DNA of 5,023 nucleotides from Bdellovibrionaceae bacterium UBA5009 (GTDB lineage Bacteria; Bdellovibrionota; Bdellovibrionia; Bdellovibrionales; Bdellovibrionaceae). The stretch lies in NCBI GenBank assembly GCA_002396665.1, contig DGYJ01000027.1, positions 37,094 through 42,116 of the forward strand. Direction: 5' to 3'. Under the pieces are notes generated by a model. It made no database searches. It had not been told where the DNA came from and saw only the letters and a program-made list of their open reading frames with translations. Both the position numbers and the translations under genes were made by a program. Shown here one piece after another: positions 1 through 5,023 of this stretch; positions within the stretch are counted from its first letter, which is position 1; each line of letters opens with the position of its first letter.

Positions 1-2414
1 TCGATCACATCGCCATCAATTGTGCTTTTCAAAGTTTCAAAGGCAGTGAAGGCTTCTTTTTTATACTCAATTAAGGGATCTTTACCCGAGTAACCACGAA
101 GACCAATTCCTTCTTTTAATTTATCAATCACTAAAAGATGTTCTTTCCAACGTTGATCAATGGCCTGAAGCAAAACCATTTTCATGATTTGTTCGTAGTA
201 GGGCCCCATGCTTTCTTTTTGTTTTTGATAAATTGTTTTAATTTCAGACTGAACAAGGGATTCAATCTTTTCTGCATTCAAATCTGGAATTTGAAAATGC
301 ATCTTAAGACCAAATTGCTGTTGAAGAGCATTCGATAGACCTTCAAGGCTCCACTCTTCTTTTTTGACTTCGGCATGGGCAAAAGAATCCAAGATTCTTG
401 TTGTCACATCACTGAGCATATCCAAAATCGTGCGTTCGATCTCGCGGCCCTCTAGAATTCCACGGCGTAGGCCATAGATTTCATTTCTTTGCATGTTCAT
501 CACATTGTCGTAATCCAACAAATTTTTACGAATATCAAAGTTGTGCCCTTCGACTTTTCTTTGCGCGCCTTCAATTTGACGGGTCACCATTCCTGCAGTG
601 ATGGCTTCATCCTCTGGAATGTTTAACATGCTCATGACTTTTTGAATTTTTTCGCCGTTAAAAATGCGCATCAAATTATCTTCAAGCGAAAGATAAAATC
701 TAGATTCACCTGGATCACCTTGACGGCCCGAACGACCACGCAATTGGTTGTCGATACGACGGGATTCATGTCTTTCAGTCCCGACGATGTACAATCCTCC
801 GGCAGCAATCACTTGCTGCCCTTCTTCATCGCATTGCTTTTTGAATTTTTTCAAAGCCTCTGCGTATTCAGGAGAAGCTTCATCAGCAGCAACTTTCTTC
901 GCCATGACCTCTGGGTTACCACCCAGTTTAATATCAGTTCCACGACCGGCCATATTTGTTGCAATCGTGATCGCACCTTTACGGCCCGCTTGGGCCACAA
1001 TGTCGGCTTCGCGTTCGTGATGTTTAGCATTCAAGACTTCATGTTTGATGCCTTCTTTTTTAAGCCAAGAGCTCAAAAGTTCAGATTTTTCAATGCTGAC
1101 AGTTCCCACAAGTACTGGCTGTCCACTTTCGACCCTTGTTTTCACGTCTTGGGCAATGGCTTTAAATTTAGCAGTTTCAGTTTTATAAATCACATCGTCG
1201 TGATCTTGACGAGAAATGGGACGATTTGTTGGAATCACTGTCACATCAAGATTATAGATTTTTTTAAACTCTACGGCTTCAGTATCTGCAGTTCCAGTCA
1301 TGCCAGAAAGTTTTTTGTACATTCTGAAATAATTTTGGAAAGTGATCGTCGCTAAAGTTTGATTTTCGTTTTTAACTTCAACGCCTTCTTTGGCTTCAAT
1401 GGCCTGATGCAATCCATCGCTCCAACGGCGACCAGGCATTAGACGACCTGTAAATTCATCAACGATAACAACTTCACCGTTGCTAATCATATAATCCACA
1501 TCAAGTTTGTAAAGGTAATGGGCTTTTAATCCCTGGTACACGTGATGCAGGATTTCGATATTTCCAGCATCATACAAATTGTCTAATTTCAAAAGCTCTT
1601 CAACCTTGGCATTTCCTTCGTCAGTTAAAGAAGCCGTTTTGCTTTTTTCTTCCATCGTGAAGTGCTTATCACGAACTAATTTTGGAATGATTTTATTCAC
1701 AGAGTAATATTTATCTGTCGAAGACTCGGCTGGACCAGAAATAATCAATGGAGTACGAGCCTCATCAATCAAAATCGAATCGCACTCGTCCACGATGGCG
1801 TAATGGTGTTCACGCTGAACATAATCTTCGAGTTCAAATTTCATATTGTCGCGAAGATAATCAAAGCCTAGCTCATTGTTCGTACAATATGTGATATCAC
1901 AGTTGTACATCTCTTTGCGTTGCTGATCATTCAGGCCATGGACAATAATCCCGGTGCTAAGACCCAACCAGTTGTAAAGACGGCCCATCCACTCGGCATC
2001 ACGACGAACCAGGTAGTCATTCACTGTAACAACATGGACCCCACGCCCCGTTAAAGCGTTCAGGTAAACAGGAAGAGTCGCCACTAGGGTTTTACCCTCA
2101 CCGGTGCGCATCTCGGCCACAGAGTTGCTGTGGAGCACGTAGCCCCCAATCAACTGAACATCGTAGTGTCTCATTCCAAGGACGCGCTTTGAAGCTTCTC
2201 GGCAGACAGCGAAGGCCTCTGGCAAAATATCATCTGTGGTTTCGCCTTTTTTAAGACGCTCTTTGAGCTCTGGGGTTTTCGCCTTGAGCTGATCATCAGA
2301 AAGAGTTTTGAGTTTTTCTTCGAAGGAATTGATACGATCAATAATAGGTTGAATACGTTTCATTTCACGTTCGTGCTTGGTTCCAAATATTTTGCTTAAA
2401 ACGATGTTCATCAT
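1..2414 (-). CDS. secA: Preprotein translocase ATPase SecA (C-terminus cut by window edge)
   Basis: SecA is the ATP-driven motor that pushes unfolded precursor proteins through the SecYEG channel at the inner membrane. 804 codons are visible and the gene runs off the left edge. Compared with about 900 residues in E. coli, roughly the last 80-100 residues are missing, including any zinc-binding tail. Visible motifs are: Walker A MRTGEGKT at 102-109, the same numbering as E. coli; the Walker B box DECD at 209-212, where many SecAs have DEVD; VDYMISNGEVVIVDEFTGR of the preprotein-binding region; TNMAGRGTDI at 486-495; the helicase arginine motif QLRGRSGRQGD at 557-567; and LRGY near 772-775, in the two-helix-finger region. 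Two adjacent ATGs (2414 and 2411) could both serve as start. I chose the first because residue numbering then matches E. coli exactly. It is the last gene of the visible minus-strand run, 53 bases after trmL. Family assignment is essentially certain. Confidence 0.98.
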   Translation of the reverse strand, partial: MMNIVLSKIFGTKHEREMKRIQPIIDRINSFEEKLKTLSDDQLKAKTPELKERLKKGETTDDILPEAFAVCREASKRVLGMRHYDVQLIGGYVLHSNSVAEMRTGEGKTLVATLPVYLNALTGRGVHVVTVNDYLVRRDAEWMGRLYNWLGLSTGIIVHGLNDQQRKEMYNCDITYCTNNELGFDYLRDNMKFELEDYVQREHHYAIVDECDSILIDEARTPLIISGPAESSTDKYYSVNKIIPKLVRDKHFTMEEKSKTASLTDEGNAKVEELLKLDNLYDAGNIEILHHVYQGLKAHYLYKLDVDYMISNGEVVIVDEFTGRLMPGRRWSDGLHQAIEAKEGVEVKNENQTLATITFQNYFRMYKKLSGMTGTADTEAVEFKKIYNLDVTVIPTNRPISRQDHDDVIYKTETAKFKAIAQDVKTRVESGQPVLVGTVSIEKSELLSSWLKKEGIKHEVLNAKHHEREADIVAQAGRKGAITIATNMAGRGTDIKLGGNPEVMAKKVAADEASPEYAEALKKFKKQCDEEGQQVIAAGGLYIVGTERHESRRIDNQLRGRSGRQGDPGESRFYLSLEDNLMRIFNGEKIQKVMSMLNIPEDEAITAGMVTRQIEGAQRKVEGHNFDIRKNLLDYDNVMNMQRNEIYGLRRGILEGREIERTILDMLSDVTTRILDSFAHAEVKKEEWSLEGLSNALQQQFGLKMHFQIPDLNAEKIESLVQSEIKTIYQKQKESMGPYYEQIMKMVLLQAIDQRWKEHLLVIDKLKEGIGLRGYSGKDPLIEYKKEAFTAFETLKSTIDGDVI

Positions 2415-2449
2415 AGGACTAAAAGGATAGTCCTCCCAGGGGCAATCAT
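2411..2449 (-). CDS. Possible 12-residue leader peptide overlapping the secA start
   Basis: A small ORF starts at ATG 2449 and reads MIAPGRTILLVL, then stops at TGA (2413-2411) inside the paired secA start ATGATG. An AGGA lies 10 bases upstream of its ATG, a long but usable spacing. Translating it would take ribosomes through the hairpin over the secA Shine-Dalgarno and release them at the secA start, which is the geometry of translational coupling. No homology is recognised, and an ORF this short can arise by chance. It is listed as a candidate only. Confidence 0.25.
   Translation of the reverse strand: MIAPGRTILLVL
2415..2437 (-). promoter_or_regulatory. secA leader hairpin covering the Shine-Dalgarno
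   Basis: In the mRNA, AGGACTA (2434-2428) pairs perfectly with TAGTCCT (2421-2415) around a six-base loop, and the stem ends on the base just before the first secA ATG. The only strong Shine-Dalgarno, GGGAGGA (2437-2431), lies half in the 5' arm. Measured linearly it is 16 bases from the ATG, too far for ordinary initiation. The hairpin could therefore block initiation, or it could shorten the distance. The stem is seen directly; a regulatory role is inference, by analogy with E. coli secA, where upstream RNA structure hides the secA ribosome-binding site. Confidence 0.5.
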
Positions 2450-2467
2450 CAAGGGCAATTCCTAGGG

Positions 2468-2917
2468 CTAAAGATCGACTTTGAGTTGGCGCAAGCCTTC
2501 GTAGACGGCAACAGCAACGGTGGTCGCCAAATTCAAACTGCGAACTGGACCGGGCTGCGGCATTTTCACAGTTTGGGACCAGTATTTTCTTAGAATATCA
2601 GGATCAAGGCCCTTGGTTTCTTTTCCAAAAACAAGCCAGTCCCCTGCTTGGTAAGTAACTTCCGAGTACAAATGATCAGCTTTTGTAGAAAAATAAAAAA
2701 CTCTGGATGGATCTGGAACAAGCTTCCACCAATCCTCGAACTGTTCGTGCTGGAACCACTCCAAATGGGTCCAGTAGTCTAGTCCAGCACGCTTTAAATT
2801 CTTATCATTGATTTCAAAACCCAACTTGCCAACCAAGTGAAGTCGGCATTTGGCGGCCACACAGGTCCTCCCGATATTCCCCGTGTTTTGGGGAATTTCG
2901 GGCTCGATCAAAACCAC
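2468..2917 (-). CDS. trmL: tRNA (cytidine/uridine-34 2'-O)-methyltransferase TrmL, SPOUT family
   Basis: TrmL methylates the ribose 2'-OH of wobble base 34 in certain leucine tRNAs, using S-adenosylmethionine. The 149 residues match the usual short single-domain SPOUT enzymes (about 150-160). Motif 1 is EPEIPQNTGNIGRTC at 5-19, followed by RAGLDYW at 43-49. The SAM-binding trefoil knot shows FGKETKGL at 97-104 and the closing motif VRSLNLATTVAVAVYE at 125-140. The usual serine-asparagine after NL is here Ala-Thr. The start is the GTG at 2917. No ATG lies in frame upstream before the preceding stop, and there is no recognisable Shine-Dalgarno, only the T-rich sequence ATTTTTATTTTAAT. The gene begins 13 bases after the stop of the GGCT-like gene, so translation may be coupled. 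secA follows after 53 bases. Confidence 0.93.
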   Translation of the reverse strand: MVLIEPEIPQNTGNIGRTCVAAKCRLHLVGKLGFEINDKNLKRAGLDYWTHLEWFQHEQFEDWWKLVPDPSRVFYFSTKADHLYSEVTYQAGDWLVFGKETKGLDPDILRKYWSQTVKMPQPGPVRSLNLATTVAVAVYEGLRQLKVDL

Positions 2918-2930
2918 ATTAAAATAAAAA

Positions 2931-3533
2931 TCAGGCGCGGATGTAGCGATAAACTTCTTGTCCTTTTTTAGTCAGGGCCAAGCGACGCCCCTTATCAATA
3001 ATTAATTCCAGGCTCATTAACTCCCTGTAAAGATTCAGGTCTATTCGAACAACATCGCGGCTGGCCGAAGCCCCAAGCTTTAAAATGTAACTTTTTTGTT
3101 TTTCAGAAAGCACTTCTGGAAGCGCTGGACTGTTCATCAATGTCTTCTTCCAATCTCCATTTTCTATTTTTTGAGCCCCCGCCACATTCCATTGCCCAGG
3201 ATTGGCAAAATAGGCCCAGGCTTTCTCGCCATTCGACTCTGCGGTTGTGACCTGGACCTCGGTGCGAAGATACAAGCTTTGTTGCAAATCAAGGGGATTA
3301 AACCCCATCATTTCATCCAAGAATGCCAATTGAGTCTGATCCAACTCGAGCTCTGCAAGTTCACCCTGGATTTGATCGGCGCCATCGCTAAAAACCAATG
3401 GATAACCAAACTGGTCTAAATACGCAGTGCCCAAAATTTGTGCTGGCTGATAATTTTTCGCGTAAACTGAAATTTTTTTGAACTGGCAAAACCCCGAACA
3501 ATACGATCCGTAGACAAAAAATTTCTGAGTCAT
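2931..3533 (-). CDS. Gamma-glutamylcyclotransferase-fold (AIG2/GGCT-like) protein with C-terminal winged-helix-like segment
   Basis: The first ~130 of 200 residues match the GGCT/AIG2 family, whose members release 5-oxoproline from gamma-glutamyl compounds. Signs are the substrate-loop motif FVYGS at 6-10, YPLVF at 44-48, the strand pair QGELAELE at 56-63, FLDEMMGFNP at 71-80, LRTEVQV at 89-95, AWAYF at 105-109 and IENGDW at 123-128. The family's catalytic Glu in LDxxEG is Met (M76) in my by-eye alignment; E74 lies two positions earlier, so activity is doubtful. Residues 140-200 look like a winged helix: LSEKQKSYILKLG, then DLNLYRELMSLELI, a basic wing (DKGRRLALTKKG) and a last helix. The start is ATG 3533 because AAAGGAGGGG sits six bases before it; an upstream in-frame TTG at 3572 has no such site. 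It is the first gene of the trmL-secA run. Substrate and role are unknown. Confidence 0.82.
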   Translation of the reverse strand: MTQKFFVYGSYCSGFCQFKKISVYAKNYQPAQILGTAYLDQFGYPLVFSDGADQIQGELAELELDQTQLAFLDEMMGFNPLDLQQSLYLRTEVQVTTAESNGEKAWAYFANPGQWNVAGAQKIENGDWKKTLMNSPALPEVLSEKQKSYILKLGASASRDVVRIDLNLYRELMSLELIIDKGRRLALTKKGQEVYRYIRA

Positions 3534-3578
3534 CAAACCCCTCCTTTGACCCTGATACTTTTTTTTCGACAAGCGCCG

Positions 3579-3607
3579 TATCTATCAAAACAAAAGGGGG
3601 TAATCAA
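3579..3607 (-). promoter_or_regulatory. Possible promoter of the GGCT-like/trmL/secA run
   Basis: On the minus strand a TTGATT -35-like box (3607-3602) is followed by 17 bases and a TAGATA -10-like box (3584-3579). Transcription would begin near 3572, about 40 bases before the ATG at 3533. The -10 box is a poor match to TATAAT, so this rests mainly on position and spacing. Confidence 0.3.
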
Positions 3608-3652
3608 GACTGTAGAAAAAAAAAGAATTAAACATTTTTCGCTTGATTTTAA

Positions 3653-3681
3653 TTGCTAAATACCGATTCCTAGTCATTAAT
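3653..3681 (+). promoter_or_regulatory. Possible promoter of the H-protein-like gene
   Basis: A TTGCTA -35-like box (3653-3658), 17 bases and an ATTAAT -10-like box (3676-3681) precede the gene, putting the transcript start near 3688. Each box matches four of six consensus bases. The surrounding AT-rich DNA offers alternatives such as TATAAA at 3684-3689, which lacks a matching -35. Confidence 0.3.
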
Positions 3682-3714
3682 TTTATAAACCATTGAAAGC
3701 ACTTGGGGACAGTT

Positions 3715-4116
3715 ATGAGCGATGATGTAAAAAATTTTATGGGCTATATGTGGCTGCAAGAAGCAGACGGAATTGTAACCATTGGTTTAAACGAAGAAGG
3801 CCTTCAGGATTTTGAAGAAATTTCTTCCGTTGAACTTCCAACTGAGGGCGAAAAGGTTGACGCCGAAGCCGTTATTGGAACAATTGAAACTGACGATGGC
3901 CCCTTAGATATTTATGCCCCAGTCAGCGGTACAATTTTAGAAATTAATACCCAAGTGATCGAAGATCCATCATTGATCCAAGAGGATCCCTACGAAGAAG
4001 GTTGGTTGGTCCGCATCGAAGCTGAAGACGATGTCAGTGATGATGAAGATGAGGACGAAGACGATGAAGATGACGAGGATGATGAAGACGAAGATGACTA
4101 CGAGGACGAAGAGTAG
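3715..4116 (+). CDS. Glycine-cleavage H-protein-like lipoyl-domain protein lacking the lipoyl lysine, with Asp/Glu tail
   Basis: H protein carries a lipoyl-lysine arm that shuttles aminomethyl groups between the enzymes of the glycine cleavage system. Here residues 10-103 of 133 follow E. coli GcvH closely: GYMWLQEADGIVTIGL (HEWLRKEADG in GcvH), then VELPTEGEKV at 39-48, DIYAPVSG at 65-72 and DPYEEGWLVRI at 91-101. The decisive site differs: the ESVKA motif reads ETDDG, so D61 stands where the lipoylated lysine belongs and no neighbouring lysine replaces it. The H-protein role in glycine cleavage is therefore unlikely, and no gcvT or gcvP is nearby. Residues 105-133 are Asp or Glu at 26 of 29 positions and are presumably disordered. 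The start is ATG 3715, five bases after GGGGA; an in-frame TTG at 3703 would bury that site. It is transcribed divergently from the GGCT-like gene. The fold is secure but the function is unknown. Confidence 0.85.
   Translation: MSDDVKNFMGYMWLQEADGIVTIGLNEEGLQDFEEISSVELPTEGEKVDAEAVIGTIETDDGPLDIYAPVSGTILEINTQVIEDPSLIQEDPYEEGWLVRIEAEDDVSDDEDEDEDDEDDEDDEDEDDYEDEE
4027..4113 (+). repeat. Low-complexity GAY/GAR codon run encoding the acidic tail
   Basis: Nearly every codon is GAT, GAC, GAA or GAG, giving a degenerate triplet repeat that breaks only at Val107, Ser108 and Tyr129 of the H-protein-like gene. Mixed codon use suggests that the acidic protein tail, not the DNA repeat, is being kept. Length variation between strains would be expected. 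Confidence 0.8.
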
Positions 4117-4138
4117 TCATCTTCTTAGATTTTATTTT
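4090..4138 (+). terminator. Rho-independent terminator overlapping the stop codon of the H-protein-like gene
   Basis: GAAGATGACTAC (4090-4101) pairs perfectly over 12 bp with GTAGTCATCTTC (4113-4124) across an 11-base loop. The T-rich TTAGATTTTATTTT (4125-4138) follows. The stop TAG (4114-4116) is inside the 3' arm. The stem has only moderate GC, so strength is uncertain. In the minus direction no T-run follows, so it should act mainly on plus-strand transcripts. Confidence 0.6.
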
Positions 4139-4722
4139 GCTTGCTGAACTTCATTTTGAACACGAACTACAAATGCTTTTGTTTGCTCTAGATCTAAGTT
4201 CAAATTTTCACTTAAACGTTGAATCGTTTTGTCAGAAACAGCTTCACCTTGGCTTAAACGTGCCAAATCTTTTTTACTGAAACCAAGATTTTGGATCGCT
4301 TTCAAATCACCGTTTTGACCTGCATTTAACGCAGAAACAATTTTTTGAGCTCCATCAAAACCCATATCATATTTTGTCGCAACATGGGCTACATCCGATG
4401 TCACTGCGCCTTCTGTGAAGCTTGGATCAAGAACTTGAGCAAGGGCTGACGGAGCAGATTGAGAAGCTTCCACTTCTGTGCTCCAGCGAGAATAGCAGTA
4501 GTCATAGGTTTGGCGGCAATCGCGAACACGCTCGCCCCAACGGTTAATATAGTATGAACAAGTTGTGTAATAGCCACCGTGACATGTTCTGTAGCCATGT
4601 GAACCTGATGAACCCACAATGACGCCAGAAACAAATCCAACGCTCAAAGCCACATCGGACTCTTCACAAGATTGTAAAAAAAGAGTCGCAGGTAACAATA
4701 GAACTAAAATAAGTTTTTTCAT
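4132..4722 (-). CDS. Predicted lipoprotein with four cysteines, function unknown
   Basis: The 196-residue product begins MKKLILVLLLPATLFLQSC, a signal peptide with lipobox LQSC. C19 would be lipidated, and Glu at +2 and +3 gives no inner-membrane-retention aspartate at +2. After a short hydrophobic Gly/Ser stretch (24-41) comes a Tyr-, Arg- and Cys-rich segment with C47, C55, C69 and C76, which could form two disulfides. Residues about 100-196 are predicted by eye to be mostly helical, with Ala- and Leu-rich amphipathic stretches. I recognise no family. The start is ATG 4722, preceded by GGGGGAAACC. An in-frame TTG at 4734 would lie upstream of that Shine-Dalgarno and is less likely. The gene converges on the H-protein-like gene, with 15 bases between the stop codons. 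It has its own good promoter and is probably a single-gene unit in this window. Confidence 0.85.
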   Translation of the reverse strand: MKKLILVLLLPATLFLQSCEESDVALSVGFVSGVIVGSSGSHGYRTCHGGYYTTCSYYINRWGERVRDCRQTYDYCYSRWSTEVEASQSAPSALAQVLDPSFTEGAVTSDVAHVATKYDMGFDGAQKIVSALNAGQNGDLKAIQNLGFSKKDLARLSQGEAVSDKTIQRLSENLNLDLEQTKAFVVRVQNEVQQAK

Positions 4723-4753
4723 GGTTTCCCCCAATGGTTAAAATTCACAACTA

Positions 4754-4781
4754 CTTATAATCCTTTCATTTGCCGAGACAA
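4754..4781 (-). promoter_or_regulatory. Promoter of the lipoprotein gene
   Basis: On the minus strand TTGTCT (4781-4776) is followed by a 16-base spacer and TATAAG (4759-4754), which matches five of six -10 consensus bases. A transcript start near 4747 leaves about 25 bases of leader with the GGGGGAA ribosome-binding site. This is the best sigma-70-type promoter match in the window. Confidence 0.55.
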
Positions 4782-4916
4782 GAATTAATAAACGGAACTG
4801 AACACACAACAAGGTGGGTTTGTAATTTTTTTACGATAAGTTAACAAAATTAAACACTTGCCACGACAAATAAAATAAAAATTTCTTTGATCTGGACTGC
4901 TAAAAAACAAATCTCT

Positions 4917-4945
4917 CTGACATCCTATTGAAGTCTATGTATGCA
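4917..4945 (+). promoter_or_regulatory. Possible promoter of the right-edge gene
   Basis: CTGACA (4917-4922, five of six -35 bases), a 17-base spacer and TATGCA (4940-4945, three of six -10 bases) would start transcripts near 4952, 28 bases before the gene. The -10 is weak. The rest of the 4782-4916 spacer is AT-rich, and I see nothing else clear in it. Confidence 0.25.
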
Positions 4946-4979
4946 TTTTTTTAAATATCTCAAGGAAAGGGATCATGAA

Positions 4980-5023
4980 ATGAGAAAACTCCTCTTGTGT
5001 TCAACATTAATTATCAGCTTAGT
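4980..5023 (+). CDS. Start of a secreted or membrane protein gene (first 14 codons only)
   Basis: The reading frame from ATG 4980 gives MRKLLLCSTLIISL and continues past the right edge. Two basic residues followed by an uninterrupted hydrophobic run are typical of a Sec signal peptide, but no cleavage site or lipobox is visible yet. A Shine-Dalgarno AAGGAAAGG (4962-4970) sits nine bases upstream. The ATG five bases earlier (4975) stops after two codons. The protein family cannot be told from this fragment. Confidence 0.7.
   Translation, partial: MRKLLLCSTLIISL

Noticed and set aside
642..1355. A 237-codon plus-strand ORF and a nested one at 748-1020
   Set aside because: They lie fully antisense to secA, whose motifs are unmistakable here, and their Phe/Ser/His-rich products resemble no family.
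1777..1788. DECD in place of DEVD in the SecA Walker B box as a functional oddity
   Set aside because: The catalytic Asp and Glu are kept, and the third position of DEAD-type boxes varies naturally.
3096..3419. A 107-codon plus-strand ORF
   Set aside because: It is antisense to the GGCT-like gene, with no ribosome-binding site and no recognisable product.
3534..3572. TTG start adding 13 residues to the GGCT-like protein
   Set aside because: The strong AAAGGAGGGG directly before ATG 3533 and the family's N-terminus near the VYGS motif favour the shorter form.
3614..3623. Poly-A run in the divergent spacer as a terminator or slippage element
   Set aside because: No stable stem adjoins it, and short A-runs are common in AT-rich promoter regions.
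3703..3714. TTG start adding four residues to the H-protein-like gene
   Set aside because: The GGGGA ribosome-binding site would fall inside the coding sequence; ATG 3715 is properly spaced from it.
4401..4640. A 79-codon minus-strand ORF inside the lipoprotein gene
   Set aside because: It is an alternative frame of a gene with a clear signal peptide, lipobox and promoter, and shows no support of its own.

Overview
The window looks like chromosomal DNA of a Gram-negative bacterium with fairly AT-rich spacers. Predicted lipid-anchored and signal-peptide proteins, a SecA closely resembling the proteobacterial type, and the overall style of the genes suggest a Bdellovibrio-like (Bdellovibrionota) organism. 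That placement is an overall impression, not the result of a search. I see no rRNA, tRNA, CRISPR array, insertion sequence or phage gene.

Left part (1-3607, minus strand): a compact three-gene run, read right to left. First comes a 200-residue gamma-glutamylcyclotransferase-fold (AIG2/GGCT-like) protein with an extra C-terminal winged-helix-like segment (2931-3533). Next is the tRNA 2'-O-methyltransferase TrmL (2468-2917). Last is secA (2414 down to the window edge), which shows 804 codons and lacks only its C-terminus. The gaps are 13 and 53 bases, so one transcript is likely. The 53-base gap before secA holds a perfect 7-bp hairpin that pairs the only good Shine-Dalgarno and ends directly at the start codon. 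It also holds a possible 12-codon leader ORF whose stop overlaps the secA start.

Middle part (3608-4131): a divergent plus-strand gene at 3715-4116 encodes a protein with a clear glycine-cleavage H-protein (lipoyl-domain) fold. The lipoyl-accepting lysine is replaced by aspartate, and the protein ends in an almost purely Asp/Glu tail. A 12-bp hairpin followed by a T-rich run lies across its stop codon and is a good terminator candidate.

Right part (4132-5023): a convergent minus-strand gene encodes a probable lipoprotein with four cysteines after the lipobox. A 257-base divergent spacer follows, with a good minus-strand promoter and a weaker plus-strand one. The last 44 bases are the first 14 codons of a plus-strand gene with a signal-peptide-like N-terminus.

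The left genes link tRNA modification and the protein-export motor, a housekeeping setting. The two most notable points are the secA leader (hairpin plus overlapping mini-ORF) and the degenerate, acidic-tailed H-protein homologue. The changed catalytic position in the GGCT-like protein is a further candidate for lost or altered function.
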